Part shown: piece after piece, positions 55,677 through 63,858 of the stretch
How the letters are laid out: each line of letters opens with the position of its first letter
Numbering within the stretch: the first letter of the stretch is position 1
Assembly (NCBI GenBank): GCA_016873435.1
Contig: VGXF01000008.1
Location: 1-64,000 of the forward strand
Direction: 5' to 3'
Length of the DNA stretch: 64,000 nt
Source of the DNA: Nitrospira sp.
GTDB taxonomy: Bacteria > Nitrospirota > Nitrospiria > Nitrospirales > Nitrospiraceae
Position numbers and translations under genes: made by a program
Notes under the pieces: model-generated
What the model was told of the DNA's origin: nothing
The model's database searches: none
Seen by the model: the letters and a program-made list of their open reading frames with translations, nothing else

Positions 55677-56255
55677 CCGCCTCATTCCGGTTGCCGGACG
55701 ATATCGTGCCGGCCGACCCCGCCTTTGAGGCTTACGGCCACACGTCCCTCGCCCGCGCCACGGCGTCGACACAGATGGTAATCGACACGTATCCTGTGGC
55801 CCAGACTATCCCCACGGTCACGCGGTATCCTGAAGGTGAGCGGATCATGCCTTGCAAGGGCTCGCCGCGACCTTTCGGGCCGGGCAGCCCGGGGCTTCTG
55901 AAAATCTATCGGGGGACCGTCCAGTCGGTCATTTGCGGCAGGGCGATGGAACCTGGCTTCTATCAGCTGGTTGGCGCAAAACAGGCCATGCCGCAGCCGT
56001 TTAGGTTTACCGTGCCTGGATTCGGGCAAACCATGGTACGCGCGGGCAGGGGCCAAGCAACCGGTCCGAGGCGAGCAGGTGCAGCGTCAGATGGCGCAGC
56101 AAGGCATCATCCTGAAAGCCGTGTCCATGAGCGGGCTGGCGTCGGAAGCGGGATTCGCGTACAAGAACATCTCCGACGTTGTGGCACTCGTAAATCGGCC
56201 CGGCATCTCGAAAAGAGCCACGGAACTTCGGCCCGGTAAACATATCACAAGATAG
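55673..56255 (+). pseudogene. decayed archease-RtcB relic
   Basis: The first frame starts with an archease-like segment (FRLPDDIVPADPAFEAYGHT; compare the archease pattern DxxxADxAFEAxGxT). It runs straight into a segment like the RtcB ligase C-terminal half (CKGSPRPFGPG, then YQLVGAKQAMPQPF). After GQTMVRAG near 56046 the similarity moves to another frame (VRGEQVQRQMAQQGIILKAV ... AYKNISDVVALVNRPGISKR) up to 56255. The RtcB active-site CHGAGR is not seen. I interpret it as an archease-rtcB operon with an internal deletion and a frameshift, now non-functional. The match is from recalled motifs, not a search. Confidence 0.65.
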
Positions 56256-56266
56256 GACGCAGACAC

Positions 56267-56722
56267 ATGGACGTCACCATCGGCTCAAACAGTTTCCGCA
56301 ACACCAACGGTGTGCTGGCCATCCACGGCAAGGAACAGGTCGTCATCGAGTTCGTGCCGGATGCGGATCAATTGCTCCTGACGATGGATTTGTACAGCGC
56401 GGCAGGCCGGCAGGTGGCGCATCTCAGACGAAATGCCTGGAAGTTCAATCTGGATGAGCGATTCGTGTTCAATGCCACAGCGCCGTCGCCCTCGCTCTAC
56501 GGCGGCGCGCCCTGGCTGAAACTGGTCGATCAGGAAACAGGCGATGTCGTGCTGGAAGCCAGCGTCACGGACAGCGACAAACTGCAGATCGTCCAAGGCA
56601 AGTTCTACACGCACAAGGGACAGCTGCTCGAAATCACATCCCACCTGTGCCGCATTGCCGGTGTCACCACGCTCTTCGGGGACGTGCGCGACTTCCGCGG
56701 CGGGGCCATCGTCATCGGGTAG
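56267..56722 (+). CDS. beta-rich protein of unknown function
   Basis: The 151-residue product has no signal peptide. It alternates polar and hydrophobic residues typical of a beta-sandwich (VLAIHGKEQVVIEFVPDADQ, LLLTMDLYSAAGRQVAHLRR, LKLVDQETGDVVLEASVTDS). GATAGGACG lies upstream of ATG 56267. A lipoprotein gene starts seven bases after it and may be co-transcribed. No family recognised. Confidence 0.65.
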   Translation: MDVTIGSNSFRNTNGVLAIHGKEQVVIEFVPDADQLLLTMDLYSAAGRQVAHLRRNAWKFNLDERFVFNATAPSPSLYGGAPWLKLVDQETGDVVLEASVTDSDKLQIVQGKFYTHKGQLLEITSHLCRIAGVTTLFGDVRDFRGGAIVIG

Positions 56723-56729
56723 CGGGACC

Positions 56730-57119
56730 ATGCGTGCCGCGACGGCCGTGCTTGCGCTTATTCTCCTGGCAGCCTGTACACGGACGCTCGAACTTACGCG
56801 CCTGACCGACGGTGCGACGGGAACCGGCACGCTCGATCTCAGCGCCCGTTCCGTGACAGTGATTCTTCCCTCAGGCGAAACCGCTCGGGGGGCCTACACA
56901 AAACTCACGACCGACGACATCAGATCGGATTCACTGTTTCACGGCGCCAACCTGGCCGACTTGCTGGGCACACATCAGACAGAGCGACTCTACGTTTACG
57001 CGCAGTTGACGGGAGAGCAGGGAACAAAGGTTGAGATGGTGCTGACCGTCGACTGGCTGGGGCACGGGTTTGGCGTGGCGCGGGCGGGCGGCCGCGAAGA
57101 CTGCCGGGTGACGTTTTGA
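56730..57119 (+). CDS. small lipoprotein of unknown function
   Basis: The 129-residue product has a signal peptide with lipobox LAAC (about residues 13-16, TAVLALILLAACTRT). The mature domain includes TVILPSGETARGAYTKLTTD and ends VARAGGREDCRVTF. ATG 56730 is set by the signal peptide and its position seven bases after the previous stop. Unknown family; probably membrane-anchored in the periplasm. Confidence 0.65.
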   Translation: MRAATAVLALILLAACTRTLELTRLTDGATGTGTLDLSARSVTVILPSGETARGAYTKLTTDDIRSDSLFHGANLADLLGTHQTERLYVYAQLTGEQGTKVEMVLTVDWLGHGFGVARAGGREDCRVTF

Positions 57120-57575
57120 GTGCCGTTCCTTGTGTGCGATGGTATGCGGACTCCTGTCATCTGATTTCCTCGGAAATGACCAAAGTTGATCGGACGGCCG
57201 AGTCACACCGGTGGCAGGGGGGTGGCAAAGGAGACCACCGTCCGGACGATGGCCTCCTTCGGGCGTTTGGGGCGCCTGTCCCATGCGTATGGGCGCCTGT
57301 GGAACCCGCCGGTCAGGACGGGCAGAAAATCGGACGGTCGTACCGGTCAGGCCTGACTTACAGCAGGCTGAGACGGCGCTCCGCGGCTCGTGATTCCGCT
57401 GGAATCCAAGGCTGGCAGCCTTGCCGGGGTCGCCATCGCTGTTCGGTGCTATCCGATCAGTCTGTCCGTGCTCCGCATGTCACTGCCGGCGGGGTTGTGT
57501 GATCCGGTGGAGTCAGGTCATTCATAAATCCCCCTCCTTGTTATCGCCCGGCGAGCCCGAGCGGCGTGTCTGCTG
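57120..57575. other. intergenic region without a confident gene
   Basis: Open frames here have random-looking composition (rich in Arg, Ser, Gly) and no ribosome-binding sites. No terminator or repeat of note is seen. It may be decayed coding sequence, but I recognise nothing in it. Confidence 0.5.
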
Positions 57576-57698
57576 TCAGCGCGACACACGACGGTGATAG
57601 GCCATGTGCCGGAGAGGCTTCGCCTCGGCCCAGGACAGGACTTCAGCCCAGTCTGTATCGGGGATCCGGTTGCCCAATCGATGGCTGGCACAGGCCAT
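57576..57698 (-). CDS. possible 40-residue protein
   Basis: A short frame starts at ATG 57698 with an ideal CGGAGG seven bases upstream. The product has a basic, aromatic composition (NRIPDTDWAEVLSWAEAKPL, then HMAYHRR). It is soluble and has no signal peptide. The Shine-Dalgarno sequence is the main support; codon pattern over such a length is weak evidence. Confidence 0.35.
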   Translation of the reverse strand: MACASHRLGNRIPDTDWAEVLSWAEAKPLRHMAYHRRVSR

Positions 57699-57831
57699 GA
57701 TGCACCTCCGTGCGAGGTGAGAAAGTGCGCGCACCCTACGCCTTTTGTCGAATTGCTGCAAGATCCCATGAAAAATATTTTTCGCATGGTCCGGCAACTG
57801 CCATGCCAGTTTCGCAAGTCATCGGATGGCC

Positions 57832-57860
57832 GTGACTTTCGGTACGGTCAACGTTATACT
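57832..57860 (+). promoter_or_regulatory. promoter of HdrB-like/cupin unit
   Basis: GTGACT (57832-57837), a 17-base spacer and TATACT (57855-57860) in an AT-rich stretch, about 47 bases before ATG 57914. Confidence 0.6.
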
Positions 57861-57913
57861 TTTAATGAGCAGGGACCTGTGGATAACATCGCTCAAACGA
57901 CAAGACGCATGAT

Positions 57914-58816
57914 ATGGCATTGAAGTTTGCGCTCTATCCGGGGTGTGCGGCGCAGGGCGCGACACCGGAGCTCTATCAATCCAGCAAAGCCGTGCTGGAC
58001 CGGTTGGGCATCGACGTAGTCGAACTTGGCGCGGCAACCTGTTGCGGTGCCGGCGTCGTCACGGAAGCCAATCCCGACACGGCATTAGCCTTGAATGCGC
58101 GAACCCTGGCGCAGGCCGAGGCGCTCGGCCTCAACGTCATGACGATCTGTGGAACCTGTCAGGGCGTGTTGGGCGCCGCCAATAAACGACTCAAGGAGGA
58201 ATCCGGCCTCCTCGACCGTATTAACTCATTCTTGCAGCCGGAAGGTTTAACCTATCGAGGCACCGTGCAGGTGAAGCATCTGCTCTGGATCATCGTTCGC
58301 GATATCGGGTTGCAGGAACTGAGAAAGCATATCCGGGTGCCGTTCAAGGATTTCCGCGTGGCGCCGTTTTACGGCTGCTACATTCTACGCCCCTCCTGGG
58401 ACCTCGGCTTTGATGATCCGGAGAACCCGACGTCGCTTGAAAAGGTAATTCAGGCAGTGGGCGGAGAGACGGTGGCCTACGCGGGACGGACCAAATGCTG
58501 CGGGTTTCCGATCATCCTGGAAAAGGAACCGATCGCCATCGGCATGGCGGGCGCCAATATGAAGGAAGCCAAGGAGCAGGGTGCGGACTTTATGGTTACG
58601 CCCTGTCCACTCTGCCATATGAGTCTGGACATCTATCAGGAGCGGGCGGGGAAAGCCGTCAACGCGACGCTGGATCTGCCGATTTTACACTTACCCCAAC
58701 TGATCGGCCTGGCCATGGGCATTTTACCACGCGCATTGGGGCTCGGTCGGCATTTGATCCCGGTGGATTCGATTCTGAAACGGTTGCACAAAGCGGAGGG
58801 AGTTCGCGCATCATGA
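57914..58816 (+). CDS. HdrB-like CCG-domain protein (SdhE/TfrB type)
   Basis: The 300-residue product has two cysteine-rich CCG domains. The first comprises Cys in LYPGCAAQG, CC in ATCCGAG and CxxC in ICGTCQG. The second comprises FYGCYILRP, TKCCGFP and TPCPLCHM. In heterodisulfide reductase HdrB and related quinone-linked subunits these bind noncubane [4Fe-4S] clusters. With the SdhB-like protein 2.2 kb upstream it could form the reductase arm of a succinate dehydrogenase or related complex that lacks cytochrome b. A cupin gene follows, overlapping by four bases. Confidence 0.85.
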   Translation: MALKFALYPGCAAQGATPELYQSSKAVLDRLGIDVVELGAATCCGAGVVTEANPDTALALNARTLAQAEALGLNVMTICGTCQGVLGAANKRLKEESGLLDRINSFLQPEGLTYRGTVQVKHLLWIIVRDIGLQELRKHIRVPFKDFRVAPFYGCYILRPSWDLGFDDPENPTSLEKVIQAVGGETVAYAGRTKCCGFPIILEKEPIAIGMAGANMKEAKEQGADFMVTPCPLCHMSLDIYQERAGKAVNATLDLPILHLPQLIGLAMGILPRALGLGRHLIPVDSILKRLHKAEGVRAS

Positions 58817-59130
58817 ACGTCATTAATCTTTCTGATTTTCAAGTGTTTAGCGCTGAGAAGCTAAAGAAGAACAACATTTTCCAAACGCCCCGGTTTTTCT
58901 GTGACGTCTATTGTTTCGAACCGGGCCAGGAGCAAAAGGGCCACATCCACGGCGACCAGGACAAGGTCTACCTGGTGCTCGAGGGGCAGGGCACCTTCCA
59001 GGTCGGCAGCGAGAAAAAAGTCCTCGGGCAAGGCCAGGGCACCATGGCGCCGGCTGGCGAGGAGCATAGCGTGAAGAATCACACCGGCCAGCGACTTAAA
59101 GTGCTCGTCTTCGTCGCACCCAACCCCTGA
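58813..59130 (+). CDS. small cupin-domain protein
   Basis: The 105-residue single cupin barrel has motif 1 in GHIHGDQDKVYLVLEGQG (His, His, Glu as potential metal ligands) and motif 2 around PAGEEHSVKNHTG (His). Function is not predictable. The tight coupling to the HdrB-like gene suggests that it senses or binds a metal or small ligand connected with that protein. ATG 58813 is preferred over the longer out-of-family frame from 58495. Confidence 0.82.
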   Translation: MNVINLSDFQVFSAEKLKKNNIFQTPRFFCDVYCFEPGQEQKGHIHGDQDKVYLVLEGQGTFQVGSEKKVLGQGQGTMAPAGEEHSVKNHTGQRLKVLVFVAPNP

Positions 59131-59135
59131 CCGGA

Positions 59136-59179
59136 CAAAATAAAAACCGGCGGACCGGAGGAACTCCGATCCGCCGGTT
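59136..59179 (-). terminator. terminator of nirK (possibly bidirectional)
   Basis: A ten-base stem (AACCGGCGGA / TCCGCCGGTT) lies between the convergent cupin and nirK genes. On the minus strand it is followed by TTTTTATTTTG, a good T run. On the plus strand the tail GGTTTG is poor. Confidence 0.75.
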
Positions 59180-59195
59180 GGTTTGTACTCGACGT

Positions 59196-60131
59196 CTACT
59201 GTGCTGGTTTTGGCGCCAGCACCCAGGGCGTCATCGGCATCAACGGCGCCGGCTTGGCATCCGGACCAACCAACAACACCGCGATGGCTCCTCGTAGCGC
59301 ACCGGTCAGCGAATGGGTGACGAGGGGATAGGCACCGGCCGATTCTACGACTACGTCAAATGTCGCCGCGCTGCCGGGCCCGACCACGTAGGTCTGCACG
59401 CCTTTCAGATTGTTGGCCGGATTCCCGCTTTCGTATACGTTGTCCCAGATCTCGCCGATGGGATGGAAGGACGAGAATTCGTTTGGCCCCGCGTTTACAA
59501 AATAAATGCGGACCCGCTCGCCCGGCTTGGCATCCAGTTTCCCTCCGCCGCTGACAAACGGGTGGTACTTGAAGATGCCGCCGTTGAACACGATATTGTC
59601 GAATTTCCGGTCGAACATCGTCTGCACGTCGTCCGGATTCTTGAAGAACTCAGACTGCACCAGCACGTATTCGCGATCCGCCTTAGCCCAGGCCTTGGCA
59701 TTTTTCGGATCCACGATGATGGCGCCGAACATCCCGCGCGCCACATGCTGAATCATCGGGGGCGCCCCGCAATGGTAGAAAAACACGCCGGGCTTCTTGG
59801 CCACGAAGGTGTACTCAATCGTTTCACCCACATTGATGGCCTTGTAGTTTTTCAGAAAATCGATCTCCGCAGCGTGGAAATCCATCGCGTGGGGGTGCTT
59901 GTTTTCGGCCGGATTGACGAGCTTGAACTTTACCGTGTCGCCCTCGGTTACCCGAACGACCGGACCGGGGACCTGCCCGTTGAATGTCCAGGCGGCGTAG
60001 GTCGTGCCGTTGCCGTCGACGACAACGTCTTTTTCGACAGCGGTCATTTCGACCGTGTGGGTTTTAGCCAACGCCGGAGCGGTCGTAAACGCCATGATGC
60101 CGGCCAGTACAATTGTAATCAGGGTCCGCAT
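59196..60131 (-). CDS. nirK: copper-containing nitrite reductase NirK
   Basis: The 311-residue periplasmic enzyme has signal peptide residues 1 to about 22 (ending APALA) and two cupredoxin domains. Type 1 copper ligands are visible in HAMDFH (first His) and in YHCGAPPMIQHVARGM (Cys, second His, Met). Type 2 copper ligands are the second His of HAMDFH, the His of YHC and the His in LVTHSLTG; FHPIGEIWDN supplies the catalytic His region. It reduces nitrite to NO. AAGGAGG precedes ATG 60131, correcting a longer frame. A Crp/Fnr regulator is encoded just upstream, and a perfect palindrome lies in the promoter. Confidence 0.92.
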   Translation of the reverse strand: MRTLITIVLAGIMAFTTAPALAKTHTVEMTAVEKDVVVDGNGTTYAAWTFNGQVPGPVVRVTEGDTVKFKLVNPAENKHPHAMDFHAAEIDFLKNYKAINVGETIEYTFVAKKPGVFFYHCGAPPMIQHVARGMFGAIIVDPKNAKAWAKADREYVLVQSEFFKNPDDVQTMFDRKFDNIVFNGGIFKYHPFVSGGGKLDAKPGERVRIYFVNAGPNEFSSFHPIGEIWDNVYESGNPANNLKGVQTYVVGPGSAATFDVVVESAGAYPLVTHSLTGALRGAIAVLLVGPDAKPAPLMPMTPWVLAPKPAQ

Positions 60132-60159
60132 AAAAGCCTCCTTGTGTAACGCCTGCACA

Positions 60160-60165
60160 AGGATA
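60160..60165 (-). promoter_or_regulatory. -10 element of nirK
   Basis: The minus strand reads TATCCT. The predicted transcription start near 60153 puts the palindrome's centre about 42 bases upstream, the position used by class II Crp/Fnr activators. No good -35 is present, as expected for an activated promoter. Confidence 0.45.
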
Positions 60166-60183
60166 GTCCTTCAGCGAACGATA

Positions 60184-60207
60184 GAAACATGATCTATATC
60201 ATGTTTC
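60184..60207. promoter_or_regulatory. perfect palindrome, Fnr-type operator of nirK
   Basis: GAAACATGAT, a CTAT centre and the exact inverse ATCATGTTTC form a 24-base perfect palindrome. The core TGAT-N4-ATCA matches the Fnr/Nnr/Dnr half-site spacing. It lies between the regulator stop (60213) and nirK. The regulator's recognition helix (VTVETATRIMSR) has the Glu-x-x-Thr-Arg pattern fitting a TGAT half-site. Confidence 0.75.
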
Positions 60208-60212
60208 TGAAA

Positions 60213-60938
60213 TTAACCGGCGTGGGCGTGTCTGGGAGAAGTGGGCGGACAGGGGGCGTTGGACGCCATCTGTTGCAGGCGGGGCAAATTGCAAATAGTC
60301 AGGGATTTCGCAGTCCCCGCGACCAGCTTGTCGCGCTTGAACCGGCTCATGATCCGCGTGGCGGTTTCAACAGTGACGCCGATCATATCGGCCAGATCCT
60401 GGCGGGTGAGCCGCACGGTCAGACGGACCTGCTTATCGTCCTTCAGTCCAGCGCGGGTTGCAAATTTGACAAGCAATGCGGCCATCCGCTGTTCGGCCGG
60501 ATTGAGCGCAAGCACCTTGGCGGTTTCCTGCGCTTCGCTGAGACGGGCGCCGAGGTATTGGATGATTTCAATGGCCGCATCGGGATTCCGGCGCAACAGT
60601 TTCAAATAGGCGTCCTTGCTGAGGGTCAGGACGCTGACATCGCCCATCGGCTGGGCGCAGCCCGGATGTGTGCCGTCGTTCAGCGCCGCGGCGTCGCAGC
60701 AGAACAGATCGCCCGGCATTAGGACCTTCAGCGTGACCTGTTTGCCTTGCGGCGACGTCTTGACGCACTTGACCGTGCCTTCCTTCAGGATGTGAAAGCA
60801 GTTGGCGGGATCGCCTTCGCGGAAAATGAACTGATCCTTGCGATACCGCGTTTCGACGATGTCCCCGGCAATCTTGCGCCGCTCGGTCGGGCTTAAGTGC
60901 TCAAAGAGGGGAAGCCTGGAGAGTGGATCGGGCTTCAT
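60213..60938 (-). CDS. Crp/Fnr-family transcriptional regulator
   Basis: The 241-residue product has an N-terminal cyclic-nucleotide-like sensor domain (DQFIFREGDPANCFHILKEG, VLMPGDLFCCDAAALN), a dimerisation helix and a C-terminal winged helix-turn-helix (LTRQDLADMIGVTVETATRI). The N-terminal cysteine cluster of Fnr is absent, so it is more like the NO- or redox-responding NnrR/Dnr branch, though the effector is not proven. Four Cys in the sensor domain could be redox active. It lies directly upstream of nirK on the same strand and probably controls it through the palindrome at 60184-60207. Confidence 0.88.
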   Translation of the reverse strand: MKPDPLSRLPLFEHLSPTERRKIAGDIVETRYRKDQFIFREGDPANCFHILKEGTVKCVKTSPQGKQVTLKVLMPGDLFCCDAAALNDGTHPGCAQPMGDVSVLTLSKDAYLKLLRRNPDAAIEIIQYLGARLSEAQETAKVLALNPAEQRMAALLVKFATRAGLKDDKQVRLTVRLTRQDLADMIGVTVETATRIMSRFKRDKLVAGTAKSLTICNLPRLQQMASNAPCPPTSPRHAHAG

Positions 60939-60943
60939 GGGTC

Positions 60944-62800
60944 CTAGAGCAGTTTTTTGACGGCATCCACAATCGAACGCGCACCAATGCCAAAGTGATC
61001 GACCAATTCGTCGGGCTTGCCGCTGTGGGGAATATCCCGCACGGCGATCTTGTGCACACGCACGCCCTCGCTGCCGACGGCGCTCAGCACAGCATCACCG
61101 AGACCGCCATGCTCGTAGTGGTCCTCGACAGTTAACAGACGGTTCTTGGTCGCGCGAGCGCTTTCCAGCAAGGTCAGCCGGTCGATCGGCCTCACGCTAT
61201 AGAGATCGACCACGCGGATCCGGATGCCAGCCGATTTCAACTGATCGTACGCCTTCAAGGCTTCGAAGAGCGTCACGCCGGCGGCCACGATCGTGATCTG
61301 ATCAAGCGCACTCTGCCGCAGCACCTTGCTGCCGCCAATCGTGAACGTGTCATCGTTACCATAGAGCACTGGCGCTTTCGGTCGGCCGGCCCGGATATAG
61401 ACCATGCCGCGATGCACGGCGGCGGCCTCCACCAATTTATACGCGCAAACCGCATCGGACGGGTATAGAACAACCACACCCGGCTGCGCAGCCATCATGG
61501 CGATATCCTCCAGTCCCATCTGCGAGGCTCCGTCTTCGCCGATGCTCACCCCCACGTGCGTGCCGACCAACTTAATGTTCGACTGGCTGATGGCCGCCAT
61601 GCGGATGAAGTCGTAGGCCCGAGTGAGAAATGCCGCGAAAGTCGCCGAAAAGGGGATCTTGCCGGAAGCGGCGAGCCCGATCGCCGCACCGATCATGTTC
61701 TGTTCGGCGATGAAATTCTCGAAGAACCGATTGGGGAACTGCTTGCCAAACTTGTCCGTGAAGGTGGAGTTCTTGACGTCGGCGTCGAGCGCAACGACGG
61801 AGGGATTGGCGTCGCCCAGCGCGGCCAGCGCTGCGCCGAACGCCTCGCGCGTGGCCACCAGCTCGCCAGCCTTATAGGCGGGCGGGGCCATCGGCCTGGC
61901 TGATCTGGCACTGGCGGCCGGCGCCGCGGGCAGCTTGAATTTTGGCACGGCGGTCGTCGGCTTGATCTGCTTCGTGAGATCGTTGATGGCCGTTTGCATT
62001 TCCTCGCCCTTCTTGAGGGCTTTGCCATGCCAGTCCATTTTGTTTTCGGCAAAGGAGATGCCCTTGCCCTTGAACGTCTTGGCCAGCAGGACTGTCGGCC
62101 TGCCCTTGGCCTTGGCCGCATTGGCAAAGGCCTTGAGCAGGGCCGCATGATTGTGTCCGTCCACGATGATCGCGTTCCAGCCGAAGCCGGCCCAGCGGGA
62201 TTTGTAAGCCTTCATGTCGTGTTGCAGCATCGTCGGATCGCTCTGGCCGAGGCCATTGACATCGACGATAGCGCAGAGATTGTCGAGCTTGAACTGCCGT
62301 CCGAGCTCAACAGCTTCCCACACCGAGCCTTCCACCGATTCGCCGTCTCCCATCATGACATAAACCCTCGCGCCGTTTTTCTCGAGCCGCTTGGCGTTGA
62401 GGGCGAGTCCGACGCCGGCGGCTAGCCCCTGGCCCAGCGAGCCAGTTGCGACATCGACGAACGACAAACGCGGCGTAGGGTGGCCTTCGAGATCGGACTT
62501 GAGCGTACGCAATTTGATCAGGTCCTGCATGGGGAACAGCCCGGCTTCCGCCCAAGCGGCATAGAGCACTGGCGCCGCATGGCCTTTGGAGAGAACGAAC
62601 CGGTCATTGTTGGGGTGGCGCGGATTTTTCGGGTCATACCGCATCACCGAGAAGAACAAGGTTGCCACGATGTCGGCCGCCGAGCAGCAGCTCGTCGGAT
62701 GGCCGGTCCCGGATTCCGAGGTGGACCGGACGCTCTCGATGCGGAGCGTCGCCGCCTTGTTTTTCAGCAGGGTGATCAGTGCCGCATTCGCCGAGGCCAT
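60944..62800 (-). CDS. tkt: transketolase
   Basis: The 618-residue thiamine-diphosphate enzyme has the N-terminal TPP-binding part (GTGHPTSCCSAADIVATLFF, GSLGQGLAAGVGLALNAKRL, MMGDGESVEGSVWEAVELGR). The pyrimidine domain includes FIAEQNMIGAAIGLAASGKI, and the C-terminal domain completes it. It transfers two-carbon units in the pentose phosphate pathway or a pentose cycle. It starts a minus-strand run with the crp/fnr gene five bases later. AAAGGAG precedes ATG 62800. Confidence 0.92.
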   Translation of the reverse strand: MASANAALITLLKNKAATLRIESVRSTSESGTGHPTSCCSAADIVATLFFSVMRYDPKNPRHPNNDRFVLSKGHAAPVLYAAWAEAGLFPMQDLIKLRTLKSDLEGHPTPRLSFVDVATGSLGQGLAAGVGLALNAKRLEKNGARVYVMMGDGESVEGSVWEAVELGRQFKLDNLCAIVDVNGLGQSDPTMLQHDMKAYKSRWAGFGWNAIIVDGHNHAALLKAFANAAKAKGRPTVLLAKTFKGKGISFAENKMDWHGKALKKGEEMQTAINDLTKQIKPTTAVPKFKLPAAPAASARSARPMAPPAYKAGELVATREAFGAALAALGDANPSVVALDADVKNSTFTDKFGKQFPNRFFENFIAEQNMIGAAIGLAASGKIPFSATFAAFLTRAYDFIRMAAISQSNIKLVGTHVGVSIGEDGASQMGLEDIAMMAAQPGVVVLYPSDAVCAYKLVEAAAVHRGMVYIRAGRPKAPVLYGNDDTFTIGGSKVLRQSALDQITIVAAGVTLFEALKAYDQLKSAGIRIRVVDLYSVRPIDRLTLLESARATKNRLLTVEDHYEHGGLGDAVLSAVGSEGVRVHKIAVRDIPHSGKPDELVDHFGIGARSIVDAVKKLL

Positions 62801-62855
62801 GAGACTCCTTTCAAAATTGTAAATCGATGGGCCGGAACGGAGTGATGACGCGGCG

Positions 62856-62885
62856 AGCCTAACAAATGGCTGCGCGGGGAGTCAA
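62856..62885 (-). promoter_or_regulatory. promoter of transketolase gene
   Basis: The minus strand shows TTGACT (62885-62880), an 18-base spacer and TAGGCT (62861-62856), giving a leader of about 50 bases. Confidence 0.5.
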
Positions 62886-63015
62886 TGAGCGGCAGCCCGC
62901 CACCACGAGCAGCTGAACAAGGGAGAGCGGAGCGCTCACAGTTGCACGTTCTACCGGTATACGGTGAACAGTAGAGCGTGGAGGGAAGCTGAGAGCCGAG
63001 GGGCAATGACTGCGA

Positions 63016-63858
63016 TCAACCCGACGGCGCGCGCCGGAGAAAAAACTGTCGCAACAGCCAGACGTTGAGCACCGCGACGGTGGCAAGCACGCCGTAGGCG
63101 GCCGGACTGGGCACCATCTGCAACTCGACCAGCACGCGGGACATGCCGAAGCCCACCACGAGCGCATCGAAGCTCATGCAGACGCGGCGGAAGGTTTCAG
63201 GGTCCATCCAGCTGATCAGGACAGTCCCCAGCGGAATGCCCACCAGTACGCTCGGCACGATGTAGGTCAGGATGCCGACACTGTCGGCATTATGCAAATC
63301 GAGAAACAGATAGGCGACAGCGGTCAGCGAGGACTCGACCACGCGGATGAGCGCTAGCGCCGCACGAAAATCCTGCTTAGCGTAACCTTGATTGTTGAAG
63401 AGCAGCGCGAGCGGGGGGCCGGAGATCGTCGTAACCGAATAGAGCGTGCCGATGCCGACACCGAACGGCACGCCAATGGCCCTCTCGGCGCGCACGGGCT
63501 TACGCACCCCGGCGAGTTGCAAGAGAATCAAGGGGAGCAGCAGCGCATAGGTCACAAACTTAATCCACCCAGGATGCACGACAAACAGGATGTAGCTGCC
63601 AATCGCGATACCCGGCAGCAGGCCGAGTAGAATGGGCAGGACGCGCTTCCAGATGTGCGGCACGCTCGCCCGGTTGATGAACAGGACATACCAATTGATC
63701 ACAACTTCGACCAGCACCAGCGCCGGGTTTAAGACACGATTGGTGTAGAAGAGCAGGGCAACGGGCACCGTCAGCGACGAAAAGCCGTATCCGAGCGCCC
63801 CGTTGACGGTGGCGGCAAACAGCGTGATGGCGACGAGAACGAGCTGGTCAGTGCTCAT
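63016..63858 (-). CDS. TSUP/TauE-SafE family membrane permease
   Basis: The 280-residue protein has about eight transmembrane helices. The two repeated halves show the family's glycine-rich signature in AATVNGALGYGFSSLTVPVALL and in TTISGPPLALLFNNQGY. Members export sulfite, sulfoacetate or related anions. Its ATG overlaps the stop of the Rrf2-type gene upstream (ATGA), so the permease is probably co-transcribed with, and perhaps controlled by, that regulator. Substrate unknown. Confidence 0.85.
   Translation of the reverse strand: MSTDQLVLVAITLFAATVNGALGYGFSSLTVPVALLFYTNRVLNPALVLVEVVINWYVLFINRASVPHIWKRVLPILLGLLPGIAIGSYILFVVHPGWIKFVTYALLLPLILLQLAGVRKPVRAERAIGVPFGVGIGTLYSVTTISGPPLALLFNNQGYAKQDFRAALALIRVVESSLTAVAYLFLDLHNADSVGILTYIVPSVLVGIPLGTVLISWMDPETFRRVCMSFDALVVGFGMSRVLVELQMVPSPAAYGVLATVAVLNVWLLRQFFLRRAPSG

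Noticed and set aside
57116-57502. 128-codon plus-strand frame after the lipoprotein gene
   Set aside because: No ribosome-binding site, compositionally random product and no recognisable domain.
57770-57783. AT-rich palindrome GAAAAATATTTTTC
   Set aside because: It is perfect but short and made of simple A/T runs; no regulator or gene arrangement supports an operator.
58495-58812. Longer frame leading into the cupin gene
   Set aside because: It is out of frame inside the conserved HdrB-like gene; the cupin starts cleanly at ATG 58813.
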